64,000 nucleotides of DNA from Trichomonas vaginalis G3 (GCF_026262505.1 NW_026529251.1:62001-126000); one strand, 5' to 3'; counted from the first letter of the stretch, positions 40,745 to 49,543 are shown. The notes: a model not told the origin generated them from the letters alone. Program-made: numbers and translations.

Positions 40745-41593
40745 TTATATTTTTACCGTTCGATAGTAGTTGTATATGAAACTAAGTTCTAAGTAAAACG
40801 CATGGTATAATGGAATTATTCTTTTTCTTCCATCTGTAGTAAACCATACTTGAAAGTCTGAAATACTTCCACTTGGTGGTTCGTATAACTTTGTAGGTTT
40901 TTCGTAAAAGTCATTTGCCAAGCATAAAAAAGAGTTTTGGGCGCCAGAAAATGAAGCATGAACAATAATAGCAGCTGGGTCGAAAACATCTTTAAATAAA
41001 TATGGTTCATCTCTTGCATATCGACTGTAAATATTTGCTAAAGGAAGTTCGACTTTCTGATTTAACATTCTTTGCAAATAATACCATGACATTGCAGTGA
41101 ATTCTGTATATATTTGTTCGTCTTTATTTGGATTGTTTTCGTAGATTTGAAATGACACTTGTGAATTTTGTTTGTCATATACAATTCTCACATAAAGTGT
41201 GCTCTCGGTATTTGCATATTCATCAGCATATTTTGCATAACATGAATTTATTTTATCTTCTATATTTTTTAACGCAGTCTGTAGAGAAGATGAAAGGTCA
41301 ACTTGTATTAGCTCAATTTCTTCCCACATTTTTCGTTTCCCTTCAGATATATAATCTATATGAAACCTTACAATAAATGGAAAACTTTTATCTTCTACAG
41401 ACACAAACTTCATTCTACGAAAGCCAATAGCTTTTGTGACAGATGGGTCTCTTAGCCATCTTAATGGGTAGTCAAAACGATAGCCTTCATGCTTTACGGT
41501 CTCTGTCTCAAACTTTTGACCGACATTAGTAAAAAGTTCATCTAATGGTTTAGTTGTAGCAACTCTTGAATTTTCTTTTTCTATTGAAAGCAT
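40745..41593 (-). CDS. Maverick 282-aa protein, jelly-roll candidate
   Basis: Near-identical to 3794-4642 and distantly related to 46077-46935. The shared C-terminal block (HASFSGAQNSFLC, then SDFQVWFTTDGRKR) is the best conserved part across all three. It may be a vertex or capsid-associated protein. Divergent from the fibre gene by 18 bases, convergent with the amphipathic gene. Confidence 0.7.
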   Translation of the reverse strand: MLSIEKENSRVATTKPLDELFTNVGQKFETETVKHEGYRFDYPLRWLRDPSVTKAIGFRRMKFVSVEDKSFPFIVRFHIDYISEGKRKMWEEIELIQVDLSSSLQTALKNIEDKINSCYAKYADEYANTESTLYVRIVYDKQNSQVSFQIYENNPNKDEQIYTEFTAMSWYYLQRMLNQKVELPLANIYSRYARDEPYLFKDVFDPAAIIVHASFSGAQNSFLCLANDFYEKPTKLYEPPSGSISDFQVWFTTDGRKRIIPLYHAFYLELSFIYNYYRTVKI

Positions 41594-41611
41594 ATTTTAT
41601 CTAGAATAAAA
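41594..41611. promoter_or_regulatory. Minimal divergent promoter
   Basis: ATTTTATCTAGAATAAAA between two divergent ATGs; its two halves (TTTTAT, ATAAAA) mirror each other. Confidence 0.65.
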
Positions 41612-42997
41612 ATGTCAAATGAAACAGCGTCTATGAGAGGAATACAACACAACCGACAACTCATTATGCAAGCTCTAAATAAGAACACAACAAACTTTTC
41701 AAACTATTCTAAGATATCTGAGTCATTGAAAGAAGGAAACTTAAAACTGACATTAAACCCAATGACAGATGAGTTTCTGTTTCAAGACAATAAGAACCAT
41801 ACTGTCTGTATAAATCCAACAAAAGGAACTTTAAACGAGAAACCTATAAATGAACTTCTTTTGAAAGCAGATGTTGACAACAAAGCTGACAAAGAATATG
41901 TAGACGATGCAATAGCAAAAGAAGAAGAAAGAGCTAACAATGCTTATGCAACAAAAGAACATACTCATCCTGAACTAGCAGACAAAACATATGTTGACAA
42001 TAAAATGTCAAGTGAAGTGACAAGAGCTGAAAACGAATATTCTAAAAAGACTCATATACATTCTATATCTGATATTACAAACTTACAAGAAACCTTAAAC
42101 AGGAAAGCGGATGAGGAACTTGTGGCTAGTGTGTTAGCGAAGAAGGCGGATAAGGAATATGTGGATGAAAAAGATAAAGAAATTAAAGAAAAGGTTGAAT
42201 GGTATCATGAATGGACATCGAAGATTTTTAAAACTAAAGCTAATACAGGATGGGTTTCAGGATGTTTAGACCTTAAAGCAGATAAAACTTATGTTAACGA
42301 TGAGTTAGAGAAGAAAGCAAATAAGACTCATACACATAACATTTCTGACGTAAATGAACTTCAAGAAAAGTTAGAGAAGAAAGCAGACTCGAAATGGATA
42401 GCTGGATATGTAGATGCAACAAAAGAATATATTTTCGCATGGACAGAAGGAACATACGCACAAAAATATCATAGACATAACATTTCTGACGTAAATGAAC
42501 TTCAAGAAAAGTTATATGACATTGTGCTTCTAAGACAGGAACTCAATGTGCTTAAACAAAATTTGCCGAATCTTATTTACCCGGTTGGCTCATTATATGT
42601 TTCAATGAACTCTACCAGACCAGAAGTAGTACTTGGTGTTGGAACTTGGACTCAAATAGTCGACAGGTTTTTGTATTGTGCAAACTCTTCAAAGGAAACA
42701 GGTGGAAGTAAAACGATTTCGGGTGAAAATCTACCTGCACATAGTCACTACGTAGATTTAACTACATCTGAAGCAGGTTGGCATAAGCATAGATATTGGG
42801 ATTGGACAGGAATGATAAAAGGTAAAGGATATGATGTTAAAGACGAGGTTAAGTTTGCTATAAATTGTTACTGGAGTAACACTGAGGGAGGAGGAAGCCA
42901 TACACATCGCGTTACAGGATATACGCAAACAACGGGACAAAGTAAAGAATACATGCCACCTTACATGACAGTTTACGCATGGTATAGAATTGCTTAG
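41612..42997 (+). CDS. Phage-style trimeric tail-fibre protein (461 aa)
   Basis: Head of about 85 residues, a stalk with many KADKEYVD and HTHNISDVNELQEKL repeats (about 90-325), and a tip of about 125 residues starting IYPVGSLYVSMNSTRP with FLYCANSSKETGGSK, LPAHSHYV, SHTHRV and YMPPYMTVYAWYRIA. These are the hallmarks of phage tail-collar/short-fibre receptor-binding tips. Overlaps the integrase end by four bases on the opposite strand. Likely a trimeric attachment protein (inference). Reads whole. Confidence 0.85.
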   Translation: MSNETASMRGIQHNRQLIMQALNKNTTNFSNYSKISESLKEGNLKLTLNPMTDEFLFQDNKNHTVCINPTKGTLNEKPINELLLKADVDNKADKEYVDDAIAKEEERANNAYATKEHTHPELADKTYVDNKMSSEVTRAENEYSKKTHIHSISDITNLQETLNRKADEELVASVLAKKADKEYVDEKDKEIKEKVEWYHEWTSKIFKTKANTGWVSGCLDLKADKTYVNDELEKKANKTHTHNISDVNELQEKLEKKADSKWIAGYVDATKEYIFAWTEGTYAQKYHRHNISDVNELQEKLYDIVLLRQELNVLKQNLPNLIYPVGSLYVSMNSTRPEVVLGVGTWTQIVDRFLYCANSSKETGGSKTISGENLPAHSHYVDLTTSEAGWHKHRYWDWTGMIKGKGYDVKDEVKFAINCYWSNTEGGGSHTHRVTGYTQTTGQSKEYMPPYMTVYAWYRIA

Positions 42998-43953
42998 TCG
43001 TCATTTTCAACTTCTTTAGCATATTCGTCAGGAGTTGTCTTATATTTGTTAGGAACTGTCTTTGAAAGTATACCACCTTGAACTTTGACAAGTTTGAAAC
43101 GAGGTCTGACAATAGTAGTTTTATCTTCTGCTTGCAGTGTGTACATTTTGCCATGTTTGCCTAAAACTTCATAATATTCTCTTGTATATTCTCTCCTATT
43201 TTTACGAACACGAATGTGAGTACCTGTCGGGTTCCCATTGTTGTCATAGTCAATAGTATTTTCATATGGGTCGCGTTTAGGTATTTCTATTTTTACTTTG
43301 TCACCTTTCTGAAGTTTGAAGCCCGGCATTCTTTCTTGGTCATCCCTTTTGACTAAATTATTAAATATATAGTCTTTCTCTAAGTCAGGGTTGTTTTTCA
43401 TTTCTTCGGGGGAGTGGTTTCCCAAACCTTTTTGTTTACGGCTATTGTAAATATTTAAAACTTGTCTCATCTTTGCCATGGAGAAGTGTCTATACTTGTC
43501 GTCATATGACATTTCATTTGCTTCACCACCTTGTGGTTGGTTTAAGTCTCTTAATATTTTTATACAACCGTCAATGACACCAAGAGCAGAATGGTTTTGG
43601 TCGACAATGAAATATTGGTTTACATTTTTTGAACGCAGATAGTTTTTAATATCATCTGATTTGAAAGAACTTTCACAGTCAGATGTCAGTTTTGTTGGAT
43701 GGTATTTGTCAACGAATATTGTCAAAGCAGTTTTCACATCTAAAATATTTTTGGACCATAATGGTATGGCTTCACAGTATCTTGTGTTTTGACCGATAAA
43801 TATTAACCAGTATGGAGGTCCATCTTCTCTATACCTCGGAATGTTTTCCAAGATATCCATAAACCAAGCATTTGGTGTTGAACTAAAGATTTTTATCATG
43901 AGTGCTTTCTTTGTCGCTTTAGAAACATAGGGGTCCTTGTTTGGATTCGTCAT
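42994..43953 (-). CDS. Maverick integrase type 2 (retrovirus-type DDE)
   Basis: 319 residues. RNase H-fold integrase core (WFMDILE with Asp33; KLTSDCESSF with Asp92; QNHSALGVIDGCIK), then a basic SH3-like C-terminal domain (GFKLQKGDKVKIEIPK; EYTREYYEVLGKHGK). Lacks the N-terminal extension of the type 1 enzyme at 24501-25586. It would insert the element into host DNA. Divergent from the next gene across 17 bases. Reads whole. Confidence 0.9.
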   Translation of the reverse strand: MTNPNKDPYVSKATKKALMIKIFSSTPNAWFMDILENIPRYREDGPPYWLIFIGQNTRYCEAIPLWSKNILDVKTALTIFVDKYHPTKLTSDCESSFKSDDIKNYLRSKNVNQYFIVDQNHSALGVIDGCIKILRDLNQPQGGEANEMSYDDKYRHFSMAKMRQVLNIYNSRKQKGLGNHSPEEMKNNPDLEKDYIFNNLVKRDDQERMPGFKLQKGDKVKIEIPKRDPYENTIDYDNNGNPTGTHIRVRKNRREYTREYYEVLGKHGKMYTLQAEDKTTIVRPRFKLVKVQGGILSKTVPNKYKTTPDEYAKEVENDD

Positions 43954-43970
43954 TTTTTACCCTATAAGAA
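43954..43970. promoter_or_regulatory. Minimal divergent promoter
   Basis: TTTTTACCCTATAAGAA between integrase and the 119-aa gene. Confidence 0.55.
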
Positions 43971-44330
43971 ATGGGTTTATTTGGCGCATTAGCAGGAGTT
44001 GCATCCAGATTTTTGCCCGCAGTGGGAACAATAGCCAGAGGTGCGTTTGGAATTGGAAGGAAGATTTTGAGTACATTAGGTATACTTAAAGAGAAAGCAC
44101 AACCTATTATACAAACTGTACAGAAAGGTTGGGAGGTAGCACGAGATGCAACAAATCTTATTCCAAATCCTGAAACAAGAGGAAAAGTTCAAGGATGGAT
44201 GGACAATGTAGGAAGACAAGCAGGAAACTATTATAACAAAGCAAATGACTACATAACCAAGCAGGACACTATATGGACCAAGGTGAAAGATTCTTTAACA
44301 GAGGATATAACCATGCACAACAGTGGGTAA
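43971..44330 (+). CDS. Gly/Ala-rich amphipathic protein (119 aa), protein VI-like candidate
   Basis: Starts MGLFGALAGVASRFLPAVG; a glycine-zipper-like amphipathic head is followed by helices with Trp and Lys and an acidic end. Similar in character to membrane-lytic minor capsid proteins. The downstream sequence through about 44371 looks like a further Pro/Gln-rich tail in another frame, so the 3' end may be incomplete (about one break). Confidence 0.6.
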   Translation: MGLFGALAGVASRFLPAVGTIARGAFGIGRKILSTLGILKEKAQPIIQTVQKGWEVARDATNLIPNPETRGKVQGWMDNVGRQAGNYYNKANDYITKQDTIWTKVKDSLTEDITMHNSG

Positions 44331-44390
44331 ACAATAACCAACCTCAACCGCCTCAAACGTGGGGAATGTAAAATTTTTTACTGAGATGAA

Positions 44391-44543
44391 ATGAACAATA
44401 CAGCATTGAGACAAATGGGTTCAAGATGGATTTGTCGACTTCCAGCAGTTACACCACGTGTTTGTCAAGTTCTTCCTATACCTCAGGAAGTTTTAGACCG
44501 ACTTAAAAAACCTAAACAACCAGTTGAAAACAAACCAAACTAA
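44391..44543 (+). CDS. Small basic protein (50 aa)
   Basis: MNNTALRQMGSRWICRLPAV, then a Lys/Pro tail (RLKKPKQPVENKPN). Preceded by AAAATTTTTTACTGAGATGA, the same leader as the next gene at 44547, which supports both starts. Function unknown. Confidence 0.55.
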   Translation: MNNTALRQMGSRWICRLPAVTPRVCQVLPIPQEVLDRLKKPKQPVENKPN

Positions 44544-44563
44544 AATTTTTTACTGAGATGAAA

Positions 44564-44785
44564 ATGACCGAAGAAGTTGAAACGGTAGATTTGACACCAC
44601 AAACAAAAAGTTCAGAACCATTGTCAAAACCTGTCAAAGAACTTACAGATGAAGAGAAAAATTCAATAATAGAAAGTGCCAGGTCTGGAAATACAAACCC
44701 TAACTATAAAGTCACTTTTCATAGAAATGGAACGGCTAGTATCTCAAAAAAGAAACAGACTCTCACAAATAAAATTGAAGTCTGA
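44564..44785 (+). CDS. Small acidic-to-basic protein (73 aa)
   Basis: Start chosen at MTEEVETVDLTPQ (44564), with an in-frame ATG two codons earlier. Acidic head, basic tail (SISKKKQTLTNKI). Leader AAATTTTTTACTGAGATGA is shared with the previous gene. Overlaps the next gene. Function unknown. Confidence 0.55.
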   Translation: MTEEVETVDLTPQTKSSEPLSKPVKELTDEEKNSIIESARSGNTNPNYKVTFHRNGTASISKKKQTLTNKIEV

Positions 44786-45146
44786 AGGAGCTTTCGAGAC
44801 AACAGATGGAAAAGTTTACTTCACTGACCAACAGTTCATTATAGAACATCTCATTGACTTAGAGTCGAAATATTCTAAACTTTACAACAAACACAAAAAG
44901 TTGAAAGGAAAACAAAAACAAATGGCATATGATATTTATGAAGATGTTGACGACACAACTGTTCCTGCAGGTGGGGCACAGCCCGAGGAACCGAAAAGTG
45001 ACGAAAAACCGATAGAAGAGGAGAGACCAAAAACTGAAGATAAACCAAAACCAAAGTTTAGTTTCCAAACTAAACCAAGTCAACCTTCATTAGCTGGTAT
45101 GGGTTGGCGTCAAAGACTTATGGCAGCAGGCGGTTATGTAAAGTAA
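44727..45146 (+). CDS. Coiled-coil, Lys/Glu/Pro-rich protein (139 aa)
   Basis: Start chosen at MERLVSQKRNRLSQ, 59 bases inside the previous gene; a longer open frame begins at 44676. A helical part (IIEHLIDLESKYSKLYNKHK) is followed by a charged Pro-rich linker and a conserved-looking end SLAGMGWRQRLMAAGGY. Function unknown. Confidence 0.6.
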   Translation: MERLVSQKRNRLSQIKLKSEGAFETTDGKVYFTDQQFIIEHLIDLESKYSKLYNKHKKLKGKQKQMAYDIYEDVDDTTVPAGGAQPEEPKSDEKPIEEERPKTEDKPKPKFSFQTKPSQPSLAGMGWRQRLMAAGGYVK

Positions 45147-45176
45147 AGAAAAAAATATTTTTTTATTTTTATAAAA

Positions 45177-45422
45177 ATGCCCCCATATAGAATGGATAGA
45201 AAGTCTGCTAGAATAAAAGCAGAGTTACAAAGATATGGTTGGAGAGTTTCGAAGAAGTTTAAATATAGGAAGGGAAGACCCATAAAAGTCTATGACAAAT
45301 TGTCTGGTCTTCGCTACGAAATGGATTTGGAAACAGCACGTGCCAATTATCCAAACAGACTAGAGAGGTTAGAAGAAGAACGTCTTATGGACATGCCTTT
45401 CGATGTGTTAAACATTGCATGA
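45177..45422 (+). CDS. Small basic protein (81 aa)
   Basis: MPPYRMDRKSARIKAELQRY; strongly basic first half with Tyr/Trp, acidic second half (RLEELEEERLMD-like). Preceded by a T-rich leader (AAAAATATTTTTTTATTTT). Function unknown, nucleic acid binding possible. Confidence 0.6.
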   Translation: MPPYRMDRKSARIKAELQRYGWRVSKKFKYRKGRPIKVYDKLSGLRYEMDLETARANYPNRLERLEEERLMDMPFDVLNIA

Positions 45423-45467
45423 AGTAAAAACGTTTTTCAAAAAAATATTTTTTTTATTTTATTTGAA

Positions 45468-46052
45468 ATGTACGCTGAGTTTGTTGGAGCAGACCGTTGG
45501 GAAACTTGTTTGTTAGATGAGAAATATGAAATTCACTGTTGTGAGTCATTTGAAGTCAGAAACAAAAAGACAAAAAGAGTTTTAAGCGAATGGGAGCAAA
45601 AAGACGGATATGCTGATATGAAGATGGGTGGAAAACACTATCTTAAACATGTTGTCATTGCAACTCATTTTATACTGAATCCTAACAATTTACCTTTTGT
45701 AGACCATATAAACCATATAAGAAACGACAATAGACTTGAAAACTTACGTTGGGTCACTCGTTCTGAAAACAATAAGAACAAAGGCAAATTTGGAGATATT
45801 GTATTCGAATTTGTCGACGAACTAGAAGATGAAACAATTGAAATTACAGACTATGGCAAGCATACGTTTGAGTTTTACTACTATAGCGAAGAACAAGACT
45901 CTTTCTACTTTTATACCGGCGTAAACTATAGGAAATTACAAGTATATTTTACTAAGGCGGGCTATGCTTATGTAAACACTAGAGATACAGATGGAAAATA
46001 CGTTCAAATACTTCTTAACAAATTCAAGAAGCTATATGGCATACCATTTTAA
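45468..46052 (+). CDS. HNH homing-type endonuclease (194 aa)
   Basis: Core at residues 58-104: KHVVIATHF, then VDHINHIRNDNRLENLRWVT and ENNKNK, the classic HNH_3 pattern with His61/His67, Asp79-His80 and Asn92. The flanking parts resemble recognition modules of NUMOD4/HNH nucleases, and a second module (about 120-194) may bind DNA. Such enzymes cut double-stranded DNA, often to spread themselves. It is free-standing, not in an intron. Reads whole. Confidence 0.85.
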   Translation: MYAEFVGADRWETCLLDEKYEIHCCESFEVRNKKTKRVLSEWEQKDGYADMKMGGKHYLKHVVIATHFILNPNNLPFVDHINHIRNDNRLENLRWVTRSENNKNKGKFGDIVFEFVDELEDETIEITDYGKHTFEFYYYSEEQDSFYFYTGVNYRKLQVYFTKAGYAYVNTRDTDGKYVQILLNKFKKLYGIPF

Positions 46053-46076
46053 AAAATATATTTTTACATATATTAA

Positions 46077-46935
46077 ATGCTTCAGGTTGAAAAACAAAGA
46101 ACAAAAGTAGCAGATACAAAACCATTAGACTATATCTTTACAAATGCTGGTAGGAATATATCAGATGAAGAAATTTCATCCCGAGCATACAGGTTTGACT
46201 ATCCAATTCGTTGGCTTCAAAGTCCTTCAGATGCAAAGGCAATAGGATTTAGAAGAGTTTTGTTTTCAAATAGAACTAACGCATTTATGTTCGCAGTATA
46301 TTTTCATGGGCAGTATAAAGGTTCTGATGGTCTAATAGACAAATTTGACGAAATGAGAATCTTTACAGTTCGTTCAGACGAAAGTCTTGAGAAAACTCTA
46401 AATGACTTTCAAACTCAAATGAACAAATATTATTGGGAATTTCAAGAAAAATACGACTCTTTACTAAATGGAACATACTATCTGAAACTAGAATATGACA
46501 AGATGAACTCCACCGTTTCATTTCAAAGGATTGAAATTAACCCTCCAAGAGATACAGAGTTTTTATTTTGGAAGTAGACAAACGTTCTTGGCACAATTTC
46601 TTCGGTTACTAAACCAGAACGAACCATTACCACCAGATGGTCCATTTAAATTTATACTTCCACCAGCAGATTTGATGGTTTATAGAAACGTGTTTGACCC
46701 TCAAAATGTTATGTGTCATGCAAGTTTCAGTTCAAGCAACAATAGTTTTCTATGTATTGGTAAGGACTTTTATGACTTTGCTTCTAAATTCTACGAACCA
46801 TCTAGTAACAGTTTCTCTGACTTTCAAGTTTGGTTCACAACAAATGGTGTGCAACATATTATTCCATTGTACTATGACTTTTATCTCGAATTGTCTTTCA
46901 TATATAACTACAGAAAAGTGCTGAAAAAGTATTGA
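46077..46935 (+). pseudogene. Second 282-aa-family protein (jelly-roll candidate)
   Basis: Distant relative of 40745-41593 on the opposite strand: shared DYPIRWLQSPSDAKAIGFRR near the start and HASFSSSNNSFLC and SDFQVWFTTNG near the end. About one break near the middle. Shows that element C carries two diverged members of this family. Confidence 0.65.
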
Positions 46936-47048
46936 ATGTGAAGATATTAGAAAATAACATTTTTTCTAACATCGTAGAAAACTCATGAAAACAATTTATT
47001 TTTGACACTTTCACAAAAAACATAAAAAAGTGAGTTAAAATAAGATGT
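46936..47048. other. Intergenic, AT-rich
   Basis: No gene or clear repeat seen; convergent gene ends face each other across it. Confidence 0.4.
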
Positions 47049-47414
47049 TTACTGAACTGGTTGGATGTCGCCTTCACAGGTTATGTAGAATGGTTGACCA
47101 GAGAAGTGGAACAGTGCTCTGAGAATTTGTATAATTCGTGGAATTGGACTCTCTCTGTTTGGAAGTAGTATCCAAGGACGTTTGGCAAAGAACTTTATAA
47201 TGGCTTCTCTTTTGGCGTCCTTTATGTCGTCGAAAGGAGTGTTTTCTGGTATTTGAATTGGAATTCCAGTCGAAATCTCGAGATTCAAGGCAGCCCTTCC
47301 CGTTATCCAACAGTTAACAAGCTTGCCTTTTACATTCTGCCTGAGGAAGTCTTTTACGCAGTCGTTAATTTCAATTAGGTAAATTGCCTCATCTAATGGC
47401 TCGATGTTGTCCAT
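47049..47414 (-). CDS. Unknown protein (121 aa) next to 21-bp array
   Basis: MDNIEPLDEAIYLIEIND; the block DEAIYLIE recurs near 52600 on the minus strand, with a silent GAT/GAC difference, which supports minus-strand coding. The rest has WITGRAALNLEIS and PWILLPNRES. The array at 47415-47695 lies just upstream and stays open in this frame, so the protein may have a longer repetitive head. No family recognised. Confidence 0.5.
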   Translation of the reverse strand: MDNIEPLDEAIYLIEINDCVKDFLRQNVKGKLVNCWITGRAALNLEISTGIPIQIPENTPFDDIKDAKREAIIKFFAKRPWILLPNRESPIPRIIQILRALFHFSGQPFYITCEGDIQPVQ

Positions 47415-47695
47415 TGCTACTGTCAGTAAAAGTACTGCTACTGTCAGAAAAAGTACTGCTACTGTCAGTAAAAGTACTGCTACTGTCAGAAAAAGTACTG
47501 CTACTGTCAGTAAAAGTACTGCTAGGAGCAGTAAAAAGGAAAATTTGAGAGGGTTTTCAACGATAAAGTACTGCTACTGTCAGTAAAAGTACTGCTACTG
47601 TCAGAAAAAGTACTGCTACTGTCAGAAAAAGTACTGCTACTGTCAGAAAAAGTACTGCTACTGTCAGTAGCAGTACTGCTAGTAGCAGAGATTTT
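47415..47695. repeat. 21-bp tandem array (TACTGCTACTGTCAG)
   Basis: About twelve units of 21 bp, ending in inverted forms (CTGTCAGTAGCAGTACTGCT). 21 bp equals seven codons, so several frames stay open. One interruption at about 47525-47570. A matching locus with an unrelated 21-bp unit is at 52640-52990. Confidence 0.9.
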
Positions 47696-47702
47696 TATCG
47701 TT

Positions 47703-48077
47703 GTGGTCCGATGGTTAAGCCACAAACGAATGTCCCACGTCCCACCAACCCAGTCCATTCTCAATCCAGAAGAACCGAAAGCACCAGCCCCTGCACCTCA
47801 GTTCCAGCAATTCCAATCTCAATCCAAATTACTACCAATTCCAATCTCAATCCAAATCGAAGAGAGACCAAGAGTTCGAAGAAGGTCTGAACCGCTTACG
47901 CAAAGAGTATGCTACAGCTCCAACCCTTGGTTGTTCCAGCAATTCCAATCTCAATCCAAATTACTACCAATCTCAATACAAATCGAAGAAGGTCTGAACC
48001 GCTTACGCAAAGAGTATGCCACAGCTCCAATTGAGAGAAAGTTGTTGCTAAATTCAGTAAAAATAATGTTTAGGTGA
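47703..48077 (+). CDS. Pro/Gln-rich protein with duplicated segment, doubtful
   Basis: Contains NPEEPKAPAPAPQFQQFQSQ. A segment of about 120 bp is duplicated (47805-47925 and 47935-48030), each copy ending in coding-like EEGLNRLRKEYATAP, but not in a single consistent frame. The block CCAGAAGAACCGA.AGC is shared with 53030. It may be a degenerate gene tail. Confidence 0.35.
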   Translation: MVRWLSHKRMSHVPPTQSILNPEEPKAPAPAPQFQQFQSQSKLLPIPISIQIEERPRVRRRSEPLTQRVCYSSNPWLFQQFQSQSKLLPISIQIEEGLNRLRKEYATAPIERKLLLNSVKIMFR

Positions 48078-48135
48078 AGAGGTGAGATTTCACCTCTTTT
48101 CTCACCTGTTTTCTCACCCTCTTGAATTTGTCATG
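48061..48135. repeat. Hairpin repeat (AGGTGAGATTTCACCT), copy
   Basis: GAAGAGGTGAGATTTCACCT and following CTCACC blocks form an inverted repeat. First of about six in the KilA-N region. Confidence 0.75.
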
Positions 48136-48181
48136 AATTTCCTTAAGATAGAAAAAATAAAGTTAGTTTTATACAAAATTC

Positions 48182-48343
48182 ATGCGGGAAATTCTTGAGT
48201 TTTGGTTGAAAGAATACGGTGGAGCCAAAAGTGGCTCGACCTCAAAACAAGCATTTTATGAGCTTACAAAGGGTGTTATGAATGAATTCAGCAACATACA
48301 TCCTGACCTCGTTCATTTTGTCATAAATTTACACCAAAAATAA
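48182..48343 (+). CDS. Possible small protein (53 aa)
   Basis: MREILEFWLKEYGGAKSGST; begins after TTTTATACAAAATTCATG, a phrase also inside the KilA-N gene near 48950. It could be a remnant of a KilA-N gene. Ends in ACACCAAAAATAATG, part of the local repeats. Low certainty. Confidence 0.35.
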   Translation: MREILEFWLKEYGGAKSGSTSKQAFYELTKGVMNEFSNIHPDLVHFVINLHQK

Positions 48344-48660
48344 TGTTTAGGTGAAGAGGTGAGATTTCACCTCTTTTTTCACCTGTTTTTTCACCCTCTT
48401 GAATTTTCATGATTTCATCGTAAATATTTTGTCGAAACTTCTTCATCGTAAATGTTTTGTCATGATTTCATCGTTTATGTTTTGTCATGATTTCATCGTA
48501 AATGATTTGTCATGATTTCATCGTAAATATTTTGTCAAACATGAACGTAAATGTTTTGTCGAAACTTCATCGTAAATGTTTTGTCATGACTTCTTCGTAA
48601 ATGTTTTCTAACCTCATTTCTACCCTCTTGAATTTTCATGAATTTTCCCGAAATAAAAAA
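48344..48660. repeat. Hairpin repeat and short TCATGATTTCATCGTAAAT tandem repeats
   Basis: A second hairpin repeat (48345-48410) is followed by six or so irregular repeats of TTTTGTCATGATTTCATCG (48415-48600), related to the TTTACGAAGAAGT repeats of element B. No gene. Confidence 0.75.
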
Positions 48661-48713
48661 ATAAAGTTATTTTTATTTTTATTTATTTTTTTATTTTGTA
48701 TGTAAGAACAGAT
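48661..48713 (+). promoter_or_regulatory. Shared leader of the KilA-N block
   Basis: AAATAAAGTTATTTTTATTT, then ATTTTGTATGTAAGAACA just before the ATG. The same leader precedes the genes at 49544, 50948 and 51650. Confidence 0.65.
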
Positions 48714-49376
48714 ATGTCAGTCGAAGCAAAAACGTTCACGAACAAATATAATGGCGAAACATTCACAAAAGGCACTTATAACGGTATTGAAGTCTTACGT
48801 AGAGACAAGGATGGTTACATTAATGCAACAAATATGTGTCAGCAGTTTAGGAAAGACTTTAGAAAGTTGTTGGAAAATAAGTCCTGGGAAGAGTATTATA
48901 AGGCATTTTGTGAAGAATATAGCAACCGCCGGAATTCCGGCGGTTGGTTTTTATACAAAATTCATGCAGGAATTCCTGATGAAATCAGACAGGTTAGAGG
49001 AACGTATGTAGACCCAAGACTTATAAACTATATAGCAATGTGGGCTTCTCCAAAATATTGCATAGCAGTTGGAAAAATTATGGACTCCATAGACAAGAAA
49101 GTTCATGAGAAGTTAGATGAAGAAGAACTCGAAGATACAGTAGAGAATGCTAAACCTTTGTTCGAAGAAGAAGTTGGAAAAATGCATGAAAAACAATTAG
49201 AACATGAACGTGAGATATGTTATGGTTATAGAGACTCTCCATACGAACTAGACCAATGGGAACAAGAAGATTTAAAGAGAGAATTTAGAGAATATGAACT
49301 CGCTAAAATTTCATTAGAAGCTGCAGAAAAGAAGTTAAAAGTTTGGGGTCGTTTTGTACAAAAATATTGTGAGTAA
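48714..49376 (+). CDS. KilA-N domain protein 1 (220 aa)
   Basis: Start chosen at MSVEAKTFTNKYNG, after the shared leader, not the open ATG six codons upstream. KilA-N pattern: VLRRDKDGYINATNMCQQF near the start and RGTYVDPRLINYIAMWASPK followed by YCIAVGKIMDSI. The tail is a charged coiled coil. KilA-N proteins of large DNA viruses and phages bind DNA and act as regulators; a role in controlling element or host genes is inferred. Reads whole. Confidence 0.85.
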   Translation: MSVEAKTFTNKYNGETFTKGTYNGIEVLRRDKDGYINATNMCQQFRKDFRKLLENKSWEEYYKAFCEEYSNRRNSGGWFLYKIHAGIPDEIRQVRGTYVDPRLINYIAMWASPKYCIAVGKIMDSIDKKVHEKLDEEELEDTVENAKPLFEEEVGKMHEKQLEHEREICYGYRDSPYELDQWEQEDLKREFREYELAKISLEAAEKKLKVWGRFVQKYCE

Positions 49377-49543
49377 ATGAACCATTTATTTTTATTGAAT
49401 TCAGCAAAAATAATGTTTAGGTGAAGAGGTGAGATTTCACCTCTTTTTTCACCTGTTTTTTCACCTCATGAATTTTCCCGAAATAAAAAATAAAGTTAGT
49501 TTTATTTTTTATTTTATTTATTTTTTTATTTTGTATAAAAGAC
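49377..49543. promoter_or_regulatory. Hairpin repeat plus shared leader
   Basis: GAAGAGGTGAGATTTCACCT (from 49422), CCCGAAATAAAAAATAAAGT and ATTTTGTATAAAAGAC. Same order as before the other genes of the block. Confidence 0.65.

Noticed and set aside
41612-42997. Bacteriophage origin of the window, from the tail-fibre genes
   Set aside because: Integrase, capsid pattern, packaging ATPase, element ends and the interrupted host gene all point to eukaryotic Mavericks.
47404-47586. Plus-strand frame of STATVSK repeats
   Set aside because: A by-product of the 21-bp array; the minus strand has the better coding support through DEAIYLIE.
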